Assembly: GCF_007988885.1 (NCBI RefSeq)
Contig: NZ_BJUZ01000002.1
Span: 714,535-778,534 of the forward strand
Origin: Gluconobacter wancherniae NBRC 103581
GTDB lineage: Bacteria; Pseudomonadota; Alphaproteobacteria; Acetobacterales; Acetobacteraceae
DNA length: 64,000 nucleotides
Direction: 5' to 3'
Positions 8,463 through 16,857 of the stretch are shown in pieces. Position 1 is the first letter of the stretch. Each line of letters opens with the position of its first letter. The notes beneath the pieces were generated by a model. The model saw only the letters and a list, made by a program, of their open reading frames with translations. It made no database searches and had not been told where the DNA came from. The position numbers and the translations under genes are program-made.

Positions 8463-8501
8463 AAAGAAAACCCCGCTCCATTTGGAGACGGGGTTTTCTT
8501 T
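8463..8501. terminator. Bidirectional intrinsic terminator between gloB and the cyd operon
   Basis: A GC-rich stem (ACCCCG...CGGGGT) with a short TTT-containing loop is flanked by an A-rich 5' arm and a TTTTCTTT 3' arm. The same hairpin can end transcripts from both sides: gloB (+) and cydA-cydB-DUF2474 (-). Confidence 0.85.
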
Positions 8502-8521
8502 GTCCTGATGGGGAGGGCTTT

Positions 8522-8689
8522 TCAGCCATGCCCCCCGAAGATGATTTTCTTGAGAAGTTCCGCGCCAACGCCGACGACGACGACCCCGGCAACCCAGAAG
8601 GCGATGAACCATCCCACCTTCTCAAGCCACATGCGCAGGCCCGCGAGAGGGCCGGTGCGGATAACAGGTTTGCCGTATTCGATCTTCAT
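8522..8689 (-). CDS. DUF2474-type small subunit of a CioAB cytochrome bd oxidase
   Basis: A 55-codon gene lies 33 bases after cydB. The protein begins MKIEYGKPVI, has a single hydrophobic helix ('GWFIAFWVAGVVVVGVGA') and ends in a short KKIIFGGHG tail. Small one-helix proteins directly downstream of cioB are typical DUF2474 or CydX-like accessory subunits that stabilise the oxidase. A purine-rich GGAGACC lies just upstream of the ATG. The convergent terminator follows immediately. Family assignment rests on size, topology and position; no catalytic residues are expected. Confidence 0.8.
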   Translation of the reverse strand: MKIEYGKPVIRTGPLAGLRMWLEKVGWFIAFWVAGVVVVGVGAELLKKIIFGGHG

Positions 8690-8722
8690 GGCGCGGTCTC
8701 CTGTAAAATCATTCCTCTGATA

Positions 8723-9745
8723 TTAATGATAGTGCTGATCTGCCGTCACTTTTCCGCGGAACACGTAATAGGAATAGATCGTGTAGGCGAGAATTGTGGG
8801 CAGCAGGAACATCGTGCCGACAAGCAGGAACGCCTGACTGTCAGGCGGCGAGGATGCCTGCCAGATGGTGATGCTCGGGGGAACGATATAGGGCCATACG
8901 TTGATGCCCAACCCGCTGAAGCACAGGAAGAACAGGACCAGCGTGCAGATGAACGGCAGGATGTGAGACTTCGGATTGCGAAGGCCCAGAAAGAGAAATG
9001 CCGTTGCTGCAATCACTGCAACCGGGACTGGGGCTACGAGTGCGACCTGCGGCCAGTCCAGCCAGCGCTGCATGTAGGTGGCATGGAGCATCGGCGTCCA
9101 GATTGAGACGGCACCGATCATGACCAGCAGTAGACCTGCGAGGCCAAATGAGACCTTACGCATGGTATCGTGTAGATCCGTTTCGCAACGCCACATTAGC
9201 CAGGTCGAGCCGAGAAGGGCATAGCCTACCGAGACGGCCAGACCGCAGAACAGCGCGAACGGCGTGCACCAGTCGAGGCTGGAGCCAACGAAAACGTTGT
9301 TCTCGACTTTGATGCCCTGAACGAGTGTTCCGAGAATGATGCCCTGCATGAAGCTCGCAACGATCGAGCCGCCACAAAATGCAGAGTCCCAGAAGAACTG
9401 CGAGGATTCCTTTTTCATCTTGAAGCGGAATTCGAAAGAGACGCCGCGCAGGATGAGGGCAAGAAGCATGAACAGGATCGGAAGATACAGCGCCGGAAGA
9501 ATGGTACCGTATGCCACAGGGAAGACCCCGTAGAGCGAGGCGCCACCAAAGATCATCCAGGTCTCGTTGCCGTCCCAGACGGGGGCCACGGTGTTGACCA
9601 TGACGTTCCGGTGGTCGTGGTCACGCTCTTTGAGGAACAGGATGCCGATACCAAGATCGAAGCCATCCAGAACAACGTAGATGAAGATCGCGGTTGCTGC
9701 GAGGAAGGCCCATACGACGGGAAGCCAGAAGGCGGTGTCGGTCAT
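8723..9745 (-). CDS. cydB: Cytochrome bd-type quinol oxidase subunit II
   Basis: This is the 340-residue subunit II of the cytochrome bd or cyanide-insensitive oxidase, with about nine membrane helices. The N-terminus shows the conserved 'YVVLDGFDLG' acidic helix, followed by 'APVWDGNETW', both hallmarks of CydB. The subunit supports the haem-bearing CydA in oxidising ubiquinol and reducing O2 without pumping protons. It lies 6 bases after cydA and 33 bases before the DUF2474 gene, giving a three-gene operon. In acetic acid bacteria this oxidase takes electrons from periplasmic dehydrogenases such as the mGDH encoded further along. Confidence 0.95.
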   Translation of the reverse strand: MTDTAFWLPVVWAFLAATAIFIYVVLDGFDLGIGILFLKERDHDHRNVMVNTVAPVWDGNETWMIFGGASLYGVFPVAYGTILPALYLPILFMLLALILRGVSFEFRFKMKKESSQFFWDSAFCGGSIVASFMQGIILGTLVQGIKVENNVFVGSSLDWCTPFALFCGLAVSVGYALLGSTWLMWRCETDLHDTMRKVSFGLAGLLLVMIGAVSIWTPMLHATYMQRWLDWPQVALVAPVPVAVIAATAFLFLGLRNPKSHILPFICTLVLFFLCFSGLGINVWPYIVPPSITIWQASSPPDSQAFLLVGTMFLLPTILAYTIYSYYVFRGKVTADQHYH

Positions 9746-9751
9746 GTTGGT

Positions 9752-11173
9752 TTACTCCGCCATGCCAGCGTGTGGATGATGGGAAACCTGCGTGGTTCCG
9801 GCGGACATGTGCGGTTCGTGCTCTGATGGCCCTTCCTCACCGGGATGAGGTTCCTGTGCGAAGGAATGCAGCAGGATGCCGATGCCACCGGCAAACACGA
9901 TGAAATACACAATGACGAACGCAACCATGGAGGTGGCGATGCTCGGCAGAGCAATGGCGGACACGCTGTCGGAGGTCTTGAGCAGGCCGTAAACCGTAAA
10001 TGGCTGACGTCCTACTTCCGTCGTGACCCAGCCGCAGAGCAGTGCGATGAAGCCGGCAGGCGACATCCACAGCGCTACGCGATGCAGGAGTGTGCTGTCA
10101 TACAGACGGCCCTTCCAGCGCAGGTAGAGCGAGAACACGCCGATCAGCGCCATGAGCATGCCCAGGGCCACCATGATGCGGAACGAGAAGAACAGCAGCG
10201 GCGAGTATGGACGCAGGTCTTTGGGGTAGTCCTTCAGGCCCGGTACTTTGCCATCGAGGCTGTGCGTCAGGATCAAAGAGCCGACCAGCGGAATCGCGAC
10301 CTTGAAGTGTGTGGTCTCGTTTTCCATATCCGGGATGCCGAACAGCAGTTCAGGTGCGCGTCCCTCGGATTCCCAGTCACCTTCCATCGCTGCAATCTTG
10401 GCAGGCTGATATTCAAGGGTATTAAGCCCCTGTGTATCGCCAGCCAGAACCTGCATCGGCGAAACGATGGCGGCCATCCACATCGCCATGGAGAACATCA
10501 GGCGGACCTGTTCGGAAGCCTGACGTCCCTCGCGACGTGCCTTGAGCAGGTGCCATCCACCCACGCCTGCCACGATGAATGCCACGCAGAGGAATGCTGC
10601 CAGGCCCATGTGTACGAGGCGGAACGGGAAGGAGGGGTTGAAGATGATCTTCCACCAGTTTCCCGGCAGGAAACGGCCGGTTGCGGTGTCGATGATGTAG
10701 CCCTGAGGTGTCTGCATCCAGGAGTTGGACGCCAGAATCCAGCTCATCGAGATGAGAGTGCCTATGGCAACCATGCAGGTTGCACCAAAATGCAAACCTT
10801 TGCCGACCCTGTTCAGGCCGAACATCATGACGCCAAGGAAGCCTGCTTCGAGGAAGAAGGCAGTCATCACTTCGTAGGCGAGCATCGGACCGAGTATCGG
10901 ACCGGCCTTCTGAGAAAACTGCGACCAGTTGGTGCCGAATTCGTAGGACATCACCAGACCGGAAACCACACCCATCGCGAAGACGACGGAAAAGATCTTC
11001 AGCCAGTATTTGAAGAGATCGAGATATGCACTGCGTCCCGTGCGGAGCCACATGCCTTCAAGGACTGCAAGATAGGATGCAAGTCCGATGGAGAATGCCG
11101 GGAATACGATATGGAACCCGACCGTGAACGCGAATTGAAATCGCGCGAGAAATAAAGCCGATAGGCCAAACAT
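9752..11173 (-). CDS. cydA: Cytochrome bd-type (CioA) quinol oxidase subunit I
   Basis: This 473-residue subunit carries the three haems and the quinol site. Visible ligands are His21 (high-spin haem d position, in 'FTVGFHIVFP'), the axial His in 'RLVHMGLAAF', and the Met in 'FRIMVALGM'. The quinol-oxidising Q-loop is short, as in cyanide-insensitive CioA proteins. The usual GRQPW motif reads GRQPF. The C-terminus is a His- and Glu-rich tail (HPGEEGPSEHEPHM and SHHPH). An FNR-type palindrome lies 185 bases upstream of the start. First gene of cydA-cydB-DUF2474. Confidence 0.95.
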   Translation of the reverse strand: MFGLSALFLARFQFAFTVGFHIVFPAFSIGLASYLAVLEGMWLRTGRSAYLDLFKYWLKIFSVVFAMGVVSGLVMSYEFGTNWSQFSQKAGPILGPMLAYEVMTAFFLEAGFLGVMMFGLNRVGKGLHFGATCMVAIGTLISMSWILASNSWMQTPQGYIIDTATGRFLPGNWWKIIFNPSFPFRLVHMGLAAFLCVAFIVAGVGGWHLLKARREGRQASEQVRLMFSMAMWMAAIVSPMQVLAGDTQGLNTLEYQPAKIAAMEGDWESEGRAPELLFGIPDMENETTHFKVAIPLVGSLILTHSLDGKVPGLKDYPKDLRPYSPLLFFSFRIMVALGMLMALIGVFSLYLRWKGRLYDSTLLHRVALWMSPAGFIALLCGWVTTEVGRQPFTVYGLLKTSDSVSAIALPSIATSMVAFVIVYFIVFAGGIGILLHSFAQEPHPGEEGPSEHEPHMSAGTTQVSHHPHAGMAE

Positions 11174-11357
11174 GCCGAGCTTGCCTTCCGTCCGGACGAC
11201 GGAGCACAGATTGCCGGCATGGCTGCGTCAGAGGCCGGGATACTGCGCTCGCGCCATGAAAAGAGCGTTAGCCACCGCAGCGATGCTGCGCGGGGCCTGG
11301 CCCATCCAAGTCAGAACAAGTGAAGGCAGCGGAAGTTTTCTTTTGCCGGACACAATT

Positions 11358-11371
11358 TTGACATGGATCAA
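11358..11371. promoter_or_regulatory. FNR/GoxR-type operator upstream of cydA
   Basis: TTGAC-ATGG-ATCAA matches the FNR consensus TTGAT-N4-ATCAA at nine of ten positions and lies in the 211-base gap between the DUF2125 gene and cydA. FNR-like regulators commonly control bd oxidases, and Gluconobacter has an FNR-type regulator (GoxR) linked to respiratory gene control. The site is about 185 bases from the cydA start, so a longer leader is implied. Confidence 0.6.
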
Positions 11372-11384
11372 ACCTGATGCGGGT

Positions 11385-12503
11385 CTACCCCTGCCTGTGT
11401 GAGGCGTCAAACATTCTCGTGATAATTGATAAAATTTTCGTGTTACCGAAGGTTGGCGTACCTTGGTGCACATCTATCGGGAGCATTATGGGGCGGCCAC
11501 GCGGATAGCTGGCCGAAGAATCGCCGTCTTGGACAAAGGCTGCGAGTTCTTCCTGAAATTTGGGAGGAAGCTGGCTCTGGAGTATCGGCGACTCAAGCAG
11601 CAGATGTGCTGCGTCATGCCATTGAAAGATCCGCAGAGTTGCGGTGCCGTCGAGGTTCGGCATGGAAAGGCGTGCGGACAGATCTATTGTTGGGTTACGA
11701 TCCTGCCTGTGAATTGACGCCCGGCAGTGCTGCAGCAGCAAGGCACTGTAACCGGACATGGAGACAAGTGAACTGTGCCTGTTCTGAGTGCCCGCAAGAG
11801 ACACTGCTATATCAAGATCGTCCACTGTTCCGCTCCAGCCTGCCAGCAGCCCCGAGCCAGATAAATGTTTTGCGGACAAGCGCAGGCCTGTGCGTGTTTC
11901 TGTAGGCCCGGCTGAGGGTTTCACCCAGCTCTGTGCGGTAAAGCCCGTCAGATCCATCTCAGTGAAAATATGCAGATTTTTTTGTGCGGTGAGGTGTGCA
12001 CTCGCTCCACTGAAATGAATCTTTCCCGAGTTGAGAAAGAATCCATGGAGGGTATCTGTTGTCAGTGTGAGGGTAAGGTCCGGGGTGACGCTGCGGAACG
12101 CCTGACGTCCCTTGAGGGTGAATGCCAGACCCTGATGTGTCCAATCTAGCCAGGAACCTCCAAGAACAAGTGCGCTCCCAGCCCATGCGGCAGTAATGTC
12201 TCTGGATGGCGGCCTGACGTGGGGAGCATCAAAAGTCAGCTGAGCCCCGAAGGGCCACCCAGATTTACGGCGCCCGCTATCCGAGATTGTCCATCCATGC
12301 TGGCGGGCGTCTGCAATTACGAGATCTGCGGAAGCGCCGAGACGATTCTGTGCAATGCGCCACGCCAGTGCGTCTGTGAGGAGCATGCAGGTAACGGCAA
12401 GAAGCGTATAAAGAGCATAATGCAGGTAACGGACAGTAATCAATCTGTCTCGACTGCCCTTGTCCTTGAGGCGGAGCCAAAGCTCAAAGACGAGGGTGCG
12501 CAT
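11385..12503 (-). CDS. DUF2125 family membrane-anchored protein
   Basis: This 372-residue protein has one N-terminal membrane helix (about residues 27-47) and a long, mostly beta-rich periplasmic part. The layout fits the DUF2125 family, which occurs widely in Alphaproteobacteria and has no assigned function. The ATG at 12503 lies at the gene's edge with no clear Shine-Dalgarno sequence; a later Met at residue 40 would remove the anchor and is less likely. It follows plsC on the same strand after 168 bases, which hold no gene I can recognise. Confidence 0.68.
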   Translation of the reverse strand: MRTLVFELWLRLKDKGSRDRLITVRYLHYALYTLLAVTCMLLTDALAWRIAQNRLGASADLVIADARQHGWTISDSGRRKSGWPFGAQLTFDAPHVRPPSRDITAAWAGSALVLGGSWLDWTHQGLAFTLKGRQAFRSVTPDLTLTLTTDTLHGFFLNSGKIHFSGASAHLTAQKNLHIFTEMDLTGFTAQSWVKPSAGPTETRTGLRLSAKHLSGSGLLAGWSGTVDDLDIAVSLAGTQNRHSSLVSMSGYSALLLQHCRASIHRQDRNPTIDLSARLSMPNLDGTATLRIFQWHDAAHLLLESPILQSQLPPKFQEELAAFVQDGDSSASYPRGRPIMLPIDVHQGTPTFGNTKILSIITRMFDASHRQG

Positions 12504-12671
12504 TTTTTATCCCCAAGAGAGGTTTAGTAGCCATTATTGAGCGCTTAAAAGGAGTCTGGAGGCAATATTTCGGAGAGTTTCCAGTTTTTCATCTGATCGT
12601 GAAGGCCCGTTAATGGCTGTATTCCGGGATTTTTATCATGGTAAAGTGCTTTGAAAAAAGAACGCGAAAAA

Positions 12672-13469
12672 TTATGCCGGATTTTTCTCCGAAACTTTGT
12701 CAAGAGGTTGTGAAAGAAATAAATCAGCTGCCTCCACAGAGTTATCCACAGGATCGCGCGGAAGATCATAGGTTGCGCACAACTCGTCCCAACTCTTTTC
12801 CAGTGCGGGAATGAATTCTTTCCTGTCTTTCGTCGCTGGGAGAGGCTTACCGATGACAACATTCAGGGTGCCTGGGTTCTTTCGCCATTGGCTGCGCTCC
12901 CAGAATAGACCTGAGTCCGTTACGACGGGAATTACAGGCACGGAAGCCTGTCGGGCGATGCCAACGATTCCCGGTTGGATGGGATGACGTTCACCGGGCA
13001 GCGTGCGCGTTCCTTCAGGAAAAATGATGATGCCCCGCCCGTCTTCGTAAGCATCGGCAGTCGCTTTCATCATGCCGCGAAGCGCTTTGGCGCCATCACT
13101 GCGTTCGACAGAAATCATGCCGCTGAGAATCAGCATAGGCCCGACGAAAGGAATTTTGGTGAGCTCGCGCTTGATCACATAGGCCGGTCTGGGCAGCAAA
13201 TTCATCCAGATGAAGCCGTCACAGAATGACTGGTGCTGGGACGCGATCAATACTGGCCCGATAGGGAGGTTTTCCCTGCCAACGACATTAATCCTGATAC
13301 CGCAGATTTTCCCGAGCCCTGCCAGAACGGCTTTGGACCATAATTTTGCATAGCGGAGCGCCAGATTCCGTCTCCCCGAGAGGCGGATAGGCAGAGCCCC
13401 GATTCCCATGACGATCGTCAGCAGCAGTAGGTAGGCGTTAAACAGCAGGCCACGGAAAATGCTCATCAT
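12672..13469 (-). CDS. plsC: 1-acyl-sn-glycerol-3-phosphate acyltransferase
   Basis: This enzyme acylates lysophosphatidic acid to phosphatidic acid at the inner membrane. The acyltransferase motifs are clear: HxxxxD as 'HQSFCD', then 'FPEGTRT', and a proline-bearing 'VPVIPVV' block. An N-terminal hydrophobic segment anchors it. I chose the ATG at 13469, giving 265 residues and a start at 'MMSIFRGLLF', over an in-frame TTG at 13505 that adds 12 non-conserved residues; neither has a strong ribosome site. It follows ydcF on the same strand. Confidence 0.9.
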   Translation of the reverse strand: MMSIFRGLLFNAYLLLLTIVMGIGALPIRLSGRRNLALRYAKLWSKAVLAGLGKICGIRINVVGRENLPIGPVLIASQHQSFCDGFIWMNLLPRPAYVIKRELTKIPFVGPMLILSGMISVERSDGAKALRGMMKATADAYEDGRGIIIFPEGTRTLPGERHPIQPGIVGIARQASVPVIPVVTDSGLFWERSQWRKNPGTLNVVIGKPLPATKDRKEFIPALEKSWDELCATYDLPRDPVDNSVEAADLFLSQPLDKVSEKNPA

Positions 13470-13533
13470 GGCTTTGTGCAGACCAGAAAACGCGCTTGCA
13501 GACAAGAGAGCGTTAACTGGAAGTGCTGCTTGT

Positions 13534-14127
13534 TCAGTGTTGGCTCAGCCCGTCAGTTCCGTCTGGAAGGCCGGTCAGGAAGCTGAGTTCAGCGCCAAGG
13601 AATTTACTGTATTCCCGGAGCAGTAGCCATATTGTTGGTCGGGACAGAGGGGAATCCAATGCCGGAGGAACAACCGGGTAAGGAATAAGAGTGAGGTCCG
13701 GGTCTGTGCGACTGATTTCAAGCAGTGCACGGCGCATATGATATCCGGCCGTGACAATCAGCAGCTTATGAAGCTCGTGAGTGTGCGCCCAGTCCGCTGT
13801 TTCATGGGCGTTTCCAATTGTGCTGACTGCGCGCCTTCCGAGTGTGATTCGTGCAGAAAGCGATTCTGGCAGGGGCTCCTGGCCCACTTTTGAAAGGTGA
13901 TGCAGCGTGACATGGGGCCCCACCCCTGAAATCAGCAGCAACTGACCGTAGCCGCCTTTCAGAAGGGACACTGATGCATCGATCCGGGATTGTCCGCCTG
14001 TCAGGACGACGATGCCATCGCAGACAGGGGCAACAGGAGGTGGGGTGCGGGCATCCATGACGAACCAGACAAACCCTGCTGCCCAGAGTGCGACGCTGAT
14101 CAGTATCAGGGCAAGCAGGCGCTTCAC
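13534..14127 (-). CDS. YdcF/SanA-like DUF218 protein
   Basis: This 197-residue protein has an N-terminal membrane helix and a DUF218 fold. Motifs visible are 'GIVVLTGGQSRID', 'LLISGVG', 'TIGNAHETADWA' and 'LIVTAGYHMRRA', the usual conserved order in YdcF, ElyC and SanA proteins. Relatives act in envelope precursor or peptidoglycan-related steps, but the exact reaction is unclear. It starts with GTG overlapping the ftsX stop (GTGA), so it is translationally coupled to ftsX. The ftsE-ftsX-ydcF-plsC order is a recurring alphaproteobacterial arrangement. Confidence 0.82.
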   Translation of the reverse strand: MKRLLALILISVALWAAGFVWFVMDARTPPPVAPVCDGIVVLTGGQSRIDASVSLLKGGYGQLLLISGVGPHVTLHHLSKVGQEPLPESLSARITLGRRAVSTIGNAHETADWAHTHELHKLLIVTAGYHMRRALLEISRTDPDLTLIPYPVVPPALDSPLSRPTIWLLLREYSKFLGAELSFLTGLPDGTDGLSQH

Positions 14128-15023
14128 GGCAGGCGTCGTAGCCAGACAAGCACGACGCTCTGTGCCGTCAGCCAGCCAAGAAGTGCAGCCAGGAAGGGGA
14201 GTGAGGCCAGCATCTCAAGGAGAGAGTGTGGGAGCACGGACAGCGTAGCACTCCACGCTGCGAGCGTGTCAGCGGGAGGTGGCGGCTGAGCATTCTGGTC
14301 TTGAAACGGCGCGAGCAGGCGCGCGAGAAACATGAGGATGGGAGCGAGCGCGCCAAGCCCCATGATGCCACCCAAAAGGCTGAGGCCAGCGGCTCTACGC
14401 GCGATTTTTCCAGAGATCTGTCTGTCCGTCGCGCCAATGGCGTGAATGATTTCGACGGCTCTGCGCTGTGCGGAGACAGAGCGTCTTACGGTAATGCCGA
14501 CCGAAAGTACGGCAACCGCTGCAATCAGGCTGACTGCTAGCCAGGCACACCCTACAAGGCTACGCCCCAGACGCTGCAACCGGATGCTCCAGCGCATATC
14601 TTCTTCGATGATGGCTTCGGGAAACAGGGCATGGACGACAGCTTCAAGGTCAATGCCATGTTCATGCCGCACGATAAGAACGGTGGGTAAACTGAGGGCG
14701 GGTGGTTTTCCAGCCTTGTCGTCGGTTTCGCCAAGCCATGGAGCCAGCAAGCTACGCACTTTTTCCGGTGTTAAGAGCTTGGTATCCGTAACGCCAGGGG
14801 TCTCGTGCAGGGTTTTGAGCAGGTGGTCCGTTCTGCTTTGTGCGTGATCGGCATCGGTGGGGATTTCGATTGTCGCCGAGCTTTGGGCAGCAGTATTCCA
14901 GCTTTCGGCCAGCGCCTGAATTCCTGTGAGGCCTGCTAGTGCAAGGCCCGCAAGCATGGTCATCAATGCGACGAGAACCGGAAGACTCCCGGATCGAAGG
15001 CCGGGTGAGATGGGACCACTCAT
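14124..15023 (-). CDS. ftsX: Cell division protein FtsX
   Basis: FtsX is the membrane partner of the FtsE ATPase and controls peptidoglycan hydrolases at the division site. The 299-residue protein has an N-terminal helix (about 15-35), a ~110-residue periplasmic domain, then three more helices, as in other FtsX proteins. The cytoplasmic loop 'RRAVEIIHAIGATDRQI' between helices 2 and 3 is the typical coupling region to the ATPase. It overlaps ftsE by ATGA and ydcF by GTGA. Sequence divergence is normal for this family; the call is well supported by the ftsE neighbour. Confidence 0.88.
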   Translation of the reverse strand: MSGPISPGLRSGSLPVLVALMTMLAGLALAGLTGIQALAESWNTAAQSSATIEIPTDADHAQSRTDHLLKTLHETPGVTDTKLLTPEKVRSLLAPWLGETDDKAGKPPALSLPTVLIVRHEHGIDLEAVVHALFPEAIIEEDMRWSIRLQRLGRSLVGCAWLAVSLIAAVAVLSVGITVRRSVSAQRRAVEIIHAIGATDRQISGKIARRAAGLSLLGGIMGLGALAPILMFLARLLAPFQDQNAQPPPPADTLAAWSATLSVLPHSLLEMLASLPFLAALLGWLTAQSVVLVWLRRLP

Positions 15024-15688
15024 GCGAAGTCCGATCTGTCGAGAGTGCCATTGCGCAGATTTATGGATGGCGCCGGTGCTTCCCGCACGAGCATTTCGTT
15101 ATGGGTCGCAACAATAACTGTCGTTCCCATTTCCACCAGTTGCTGAAAGGTAAAGAGCAGCCTTCGTGCCTGCGACTCTTCCAGGGCATTTGTAGGTTCG
15201 TCTGCGAGGAGCAGGGAAGGGCGACCGATTAGTGCGCGGGCAATTGCGACGCGTTGTTGTTCCCCGCCAGAAAGTTCGCGGGGGGAATGCCGTGCAAGCC
15301 TTGCGACATCGAGCCATTCGAGAACTGAAAATGTTTCCTGCTCGATTTCGTCTTTTTTTGCGCCACGGAGGCGAAGTGGCAATGCAACATTGTCAAAGAC
15401 GCTCCATTCACCAATCAGCCGGTAATCCTGAGGGACAAAGCCAATCCGACGCCTTAATTGCGTGAGCGAGTTACGCCGTGCATTGGTGACGGAGGTTCCA
15501 AGAATACTGAGTTTTCCGCCAGAAGGCTGTTCCCCGAGCGTGAGGAGTTTCAGAAAGCTTGATTTGCCCGCACCGGATGGCCCGAGGAGCCATCGGAAGC
15601 CGCCCTGTGGGACGTCTAGTGTCAGTCCGTACAGGATGGGTTTTCCCGTCCCGCGAGGTTGCATGGACACGTTGTCGAGGCGGATCAT
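15020..15688 (-). CDS. ftsE: Cell division ATP-binding protein FtsE
   Basis: This 222-residue ABC ATPase has Walker A 'GPSGAGKSS', ABC signature 'LSGGEQQR', Walker B 'LLLADEPT' and the H-loop 'VIVATHNE'. With FtsX it forms a type VII ABC system that signals across the inner membrane to activate cell-wall hydrolases during division. It is the first gene of the ftsE-ftsX-ydcF run and is divergent from the zinc-ribbon gene; the 133 bases between them should hold both promoters. No anomaly is seen. Confidence 0.93.
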   Translation of the reverse strand: MIRLDNVSMQPRGTGKPILYGLTLDVPQGGFRWLLGPSGAGKSSFLKLLTLGEQPSGGKLSILGTSVTNARRNSLTQLRRRIGFVPQDYRLIGEWSVFDNVALPLRLRGAKKDEIEQETFSVLEWLDVARLARHSPRELSGGEQQRVAIARALIGRPSLLLADEPTNALEESQARRLLFTFQQLVEMGTTVIVATHNEMLVREAPAPSINLRNGTLDRSDFA

Positions 15689-15821
15689 GGCCCGAACTTC
15701 ACTTCAGGATGTATGGCGTTCACCGTTCATTAACTATTTTTCAGCATATTGCGTGAAAAAGGAAGAGCCTGGAAAGAATGTCCCTGCTTTCAGGTGTTTC
15801 GCAAGTCCAAGGAGCGATTAC

Positions 15822-16295
15822 GTGCGCCTCGAATGCCCCCATTGTCATGCTGTCTTCGAGGTTCCTGAAGTTCTGCTTGGTAAAGCAAAGAAGTTTCGTT
15901 GTGCCAATTGCGGCGAGACATGGGAACCCGGTGACGTGGAAGCGGCTGAAGAGCAGTCTGTTTTGGAGCCAGAGGAACCTGCATCATCGGAGCCAGCAAT
16001 GTCTTCTGGTGCAAGGCAGCTCTGTTCTGGCTTTGAAATGTCTTCGAAAGCGGCACATGATATGTCTGACCGCAGCGTCGTCGCAGAGCGTGAAGGGTTT
16101 GGCCAGCTTCGTTCCCAGAGAACGAGGAATGGAAATGTTTCTGTGGGCGACGAACAACCAGTGAAGCCCGTGGCGATGATTGGCAGCAAAGGCTCCTGGG
16201 CCGTAGCATGGTGCTGCAGCGTGGTGATTGTGGCGGGAAGTGGCGCTGCCCTGTGCCGCTGGTATGGCGTTTTTGGGCATATGTGGCCGAAATGA
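15822..16295 (+). CDS. MJ0042-type zinc-ribbon membrane protein
   Basis: The 157-residue product opens with 'VRLECPHCHAVFEVPE' and 'FRCANCGETW', two CxxC pairs forming an MJ0042 zinc finger. A low-complexity acidic and serine-rich middle follows, then one C-terminal helix ('VAWCCSVVIVAGSG'). The GTG at 15822 is chosen because AAGGAG lies 8 bases upstream and the zinc-ribbon family normally begins at exactly this point; longer in-frame starts lack this support. Relatives in Alphaproteobacteria are often of unknown role or linked to regulation at the membrane. Confidence 0.78.
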   Translation: MRLECPHCHAVFEVPEVLLGKAKKFRCANCGETWEPGDVEAAEEQSVLEPEEPASSEPAMSSGARQLCSGFEMSSKAAHDMSDRSVVAEREGFGQLRSQRTRNGNVSVGDEQPVKPVAMIGSKGSWAVAWCCSVVIVAGSGAALCRWYGVFGHMWPK

Positions 16296-16300
16296 GCCAT

Positions 16301-16320
16301 TAGCCGCCTCTCAGCGGCTA
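16301..16320. terminator. Hairpin between convergent zinc-ribbon and small membrane protein genes
   Basis: TAGCCGC-CTCTCA-GCGGCTA forms a perfect 7-bp stem between two convergent genes. There is no T-run, so it is a weak intrinsic terminator or one that depends on another factor. Confidence 0.45.
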
Positions 16321-16327
16321 CCGCCTG

Positions 16328-16738
16328 TTACATGTTGCGGGCAGCGAGTGCTGAAATCGTGGCACCAATAGCGGCGATGGCCATCAGCAGGAAGCCGTCA
16401 AAAATCAGCGATGCGGGAGTGAGCAGGTGGCTGCCGATCTGGAGCTGATAGGGAATCGTGCTGGCAACGTGGTTCATGATGTCGCGGGCCTGCGGATCTG
16501 CGTTGGCAGCACTCGTGGTAATCGCACCGACGATGTGGGGCAGGATATACCAGCCAATCCCCAGAATCAGGAGAAGCGGTGCAAGCAGTTCTGCGATTTG
16601 CTGAACGAAATAGAACGCAAAATAACTGATCGACCACATGCCGGTTCGGATCAGAGCGCCCACCGCGATGGGGCCTTTTGCGTCGTCGCGCGTGCCTATG
16701 AGACGATCCGCAACATGACGGGGGGGCTGCATATCCAT
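16328..16738 (-). CDS. Small four-helix membrane protein, unknown function
   Basis: I do not recognise a family. The 136-residue product has a soluble N-terminal ~30 residues, then about three to four hydrophobic segments (about 33-50, 52-75 and 103-133) with an intervening polar loop 'SAANADPQARDIMNHV'. It is convergent to the zinc-ribbon gene and divergent from the histidine-kinase pair. Codon use looks like that of its neighbours. The reading frame appears real from its hydrophobic pattern and its fit between two genes. Confidence 0.55.
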   Translation of the reverse strand: MDMQPPRHVADRLIGTRDDAKGPIAVGALIRTGMWSISYFAFYFVQQIAELLAPLLLILGIGWYILPHIVGAITTSAANADPQARDIMNHVASTIPYQLQIGSHLLTPASLIFDGFLLMAIAAIGATISALAARNM

Positions 16739-16857
16739 GATACGACTTCCAGTAATCCGGTGTCGGGGGTTAGTCTTCGCCCCTTAGATAAGTCGGACGA
16801 ACGCTCTGGTCCCGACTAGCTGCAAGAGACCGTCAATGCAAACTTTCCAGTGTTCCC

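Noticed and set aside
9845..11155. A 436-residue plus-strand open frame across cydA
   Set aside because: It is the antisense shadow of cydA; its His/Glu/Gln-rich composition reflects the complement of a membrane protein.
12545..12862. A 105-residue minus-strand frame overlapping the end of plsC
   Set aside because: It overlaps plsC in another frame and has no recognisable features; the gap 12504-12671 seems non-coding.
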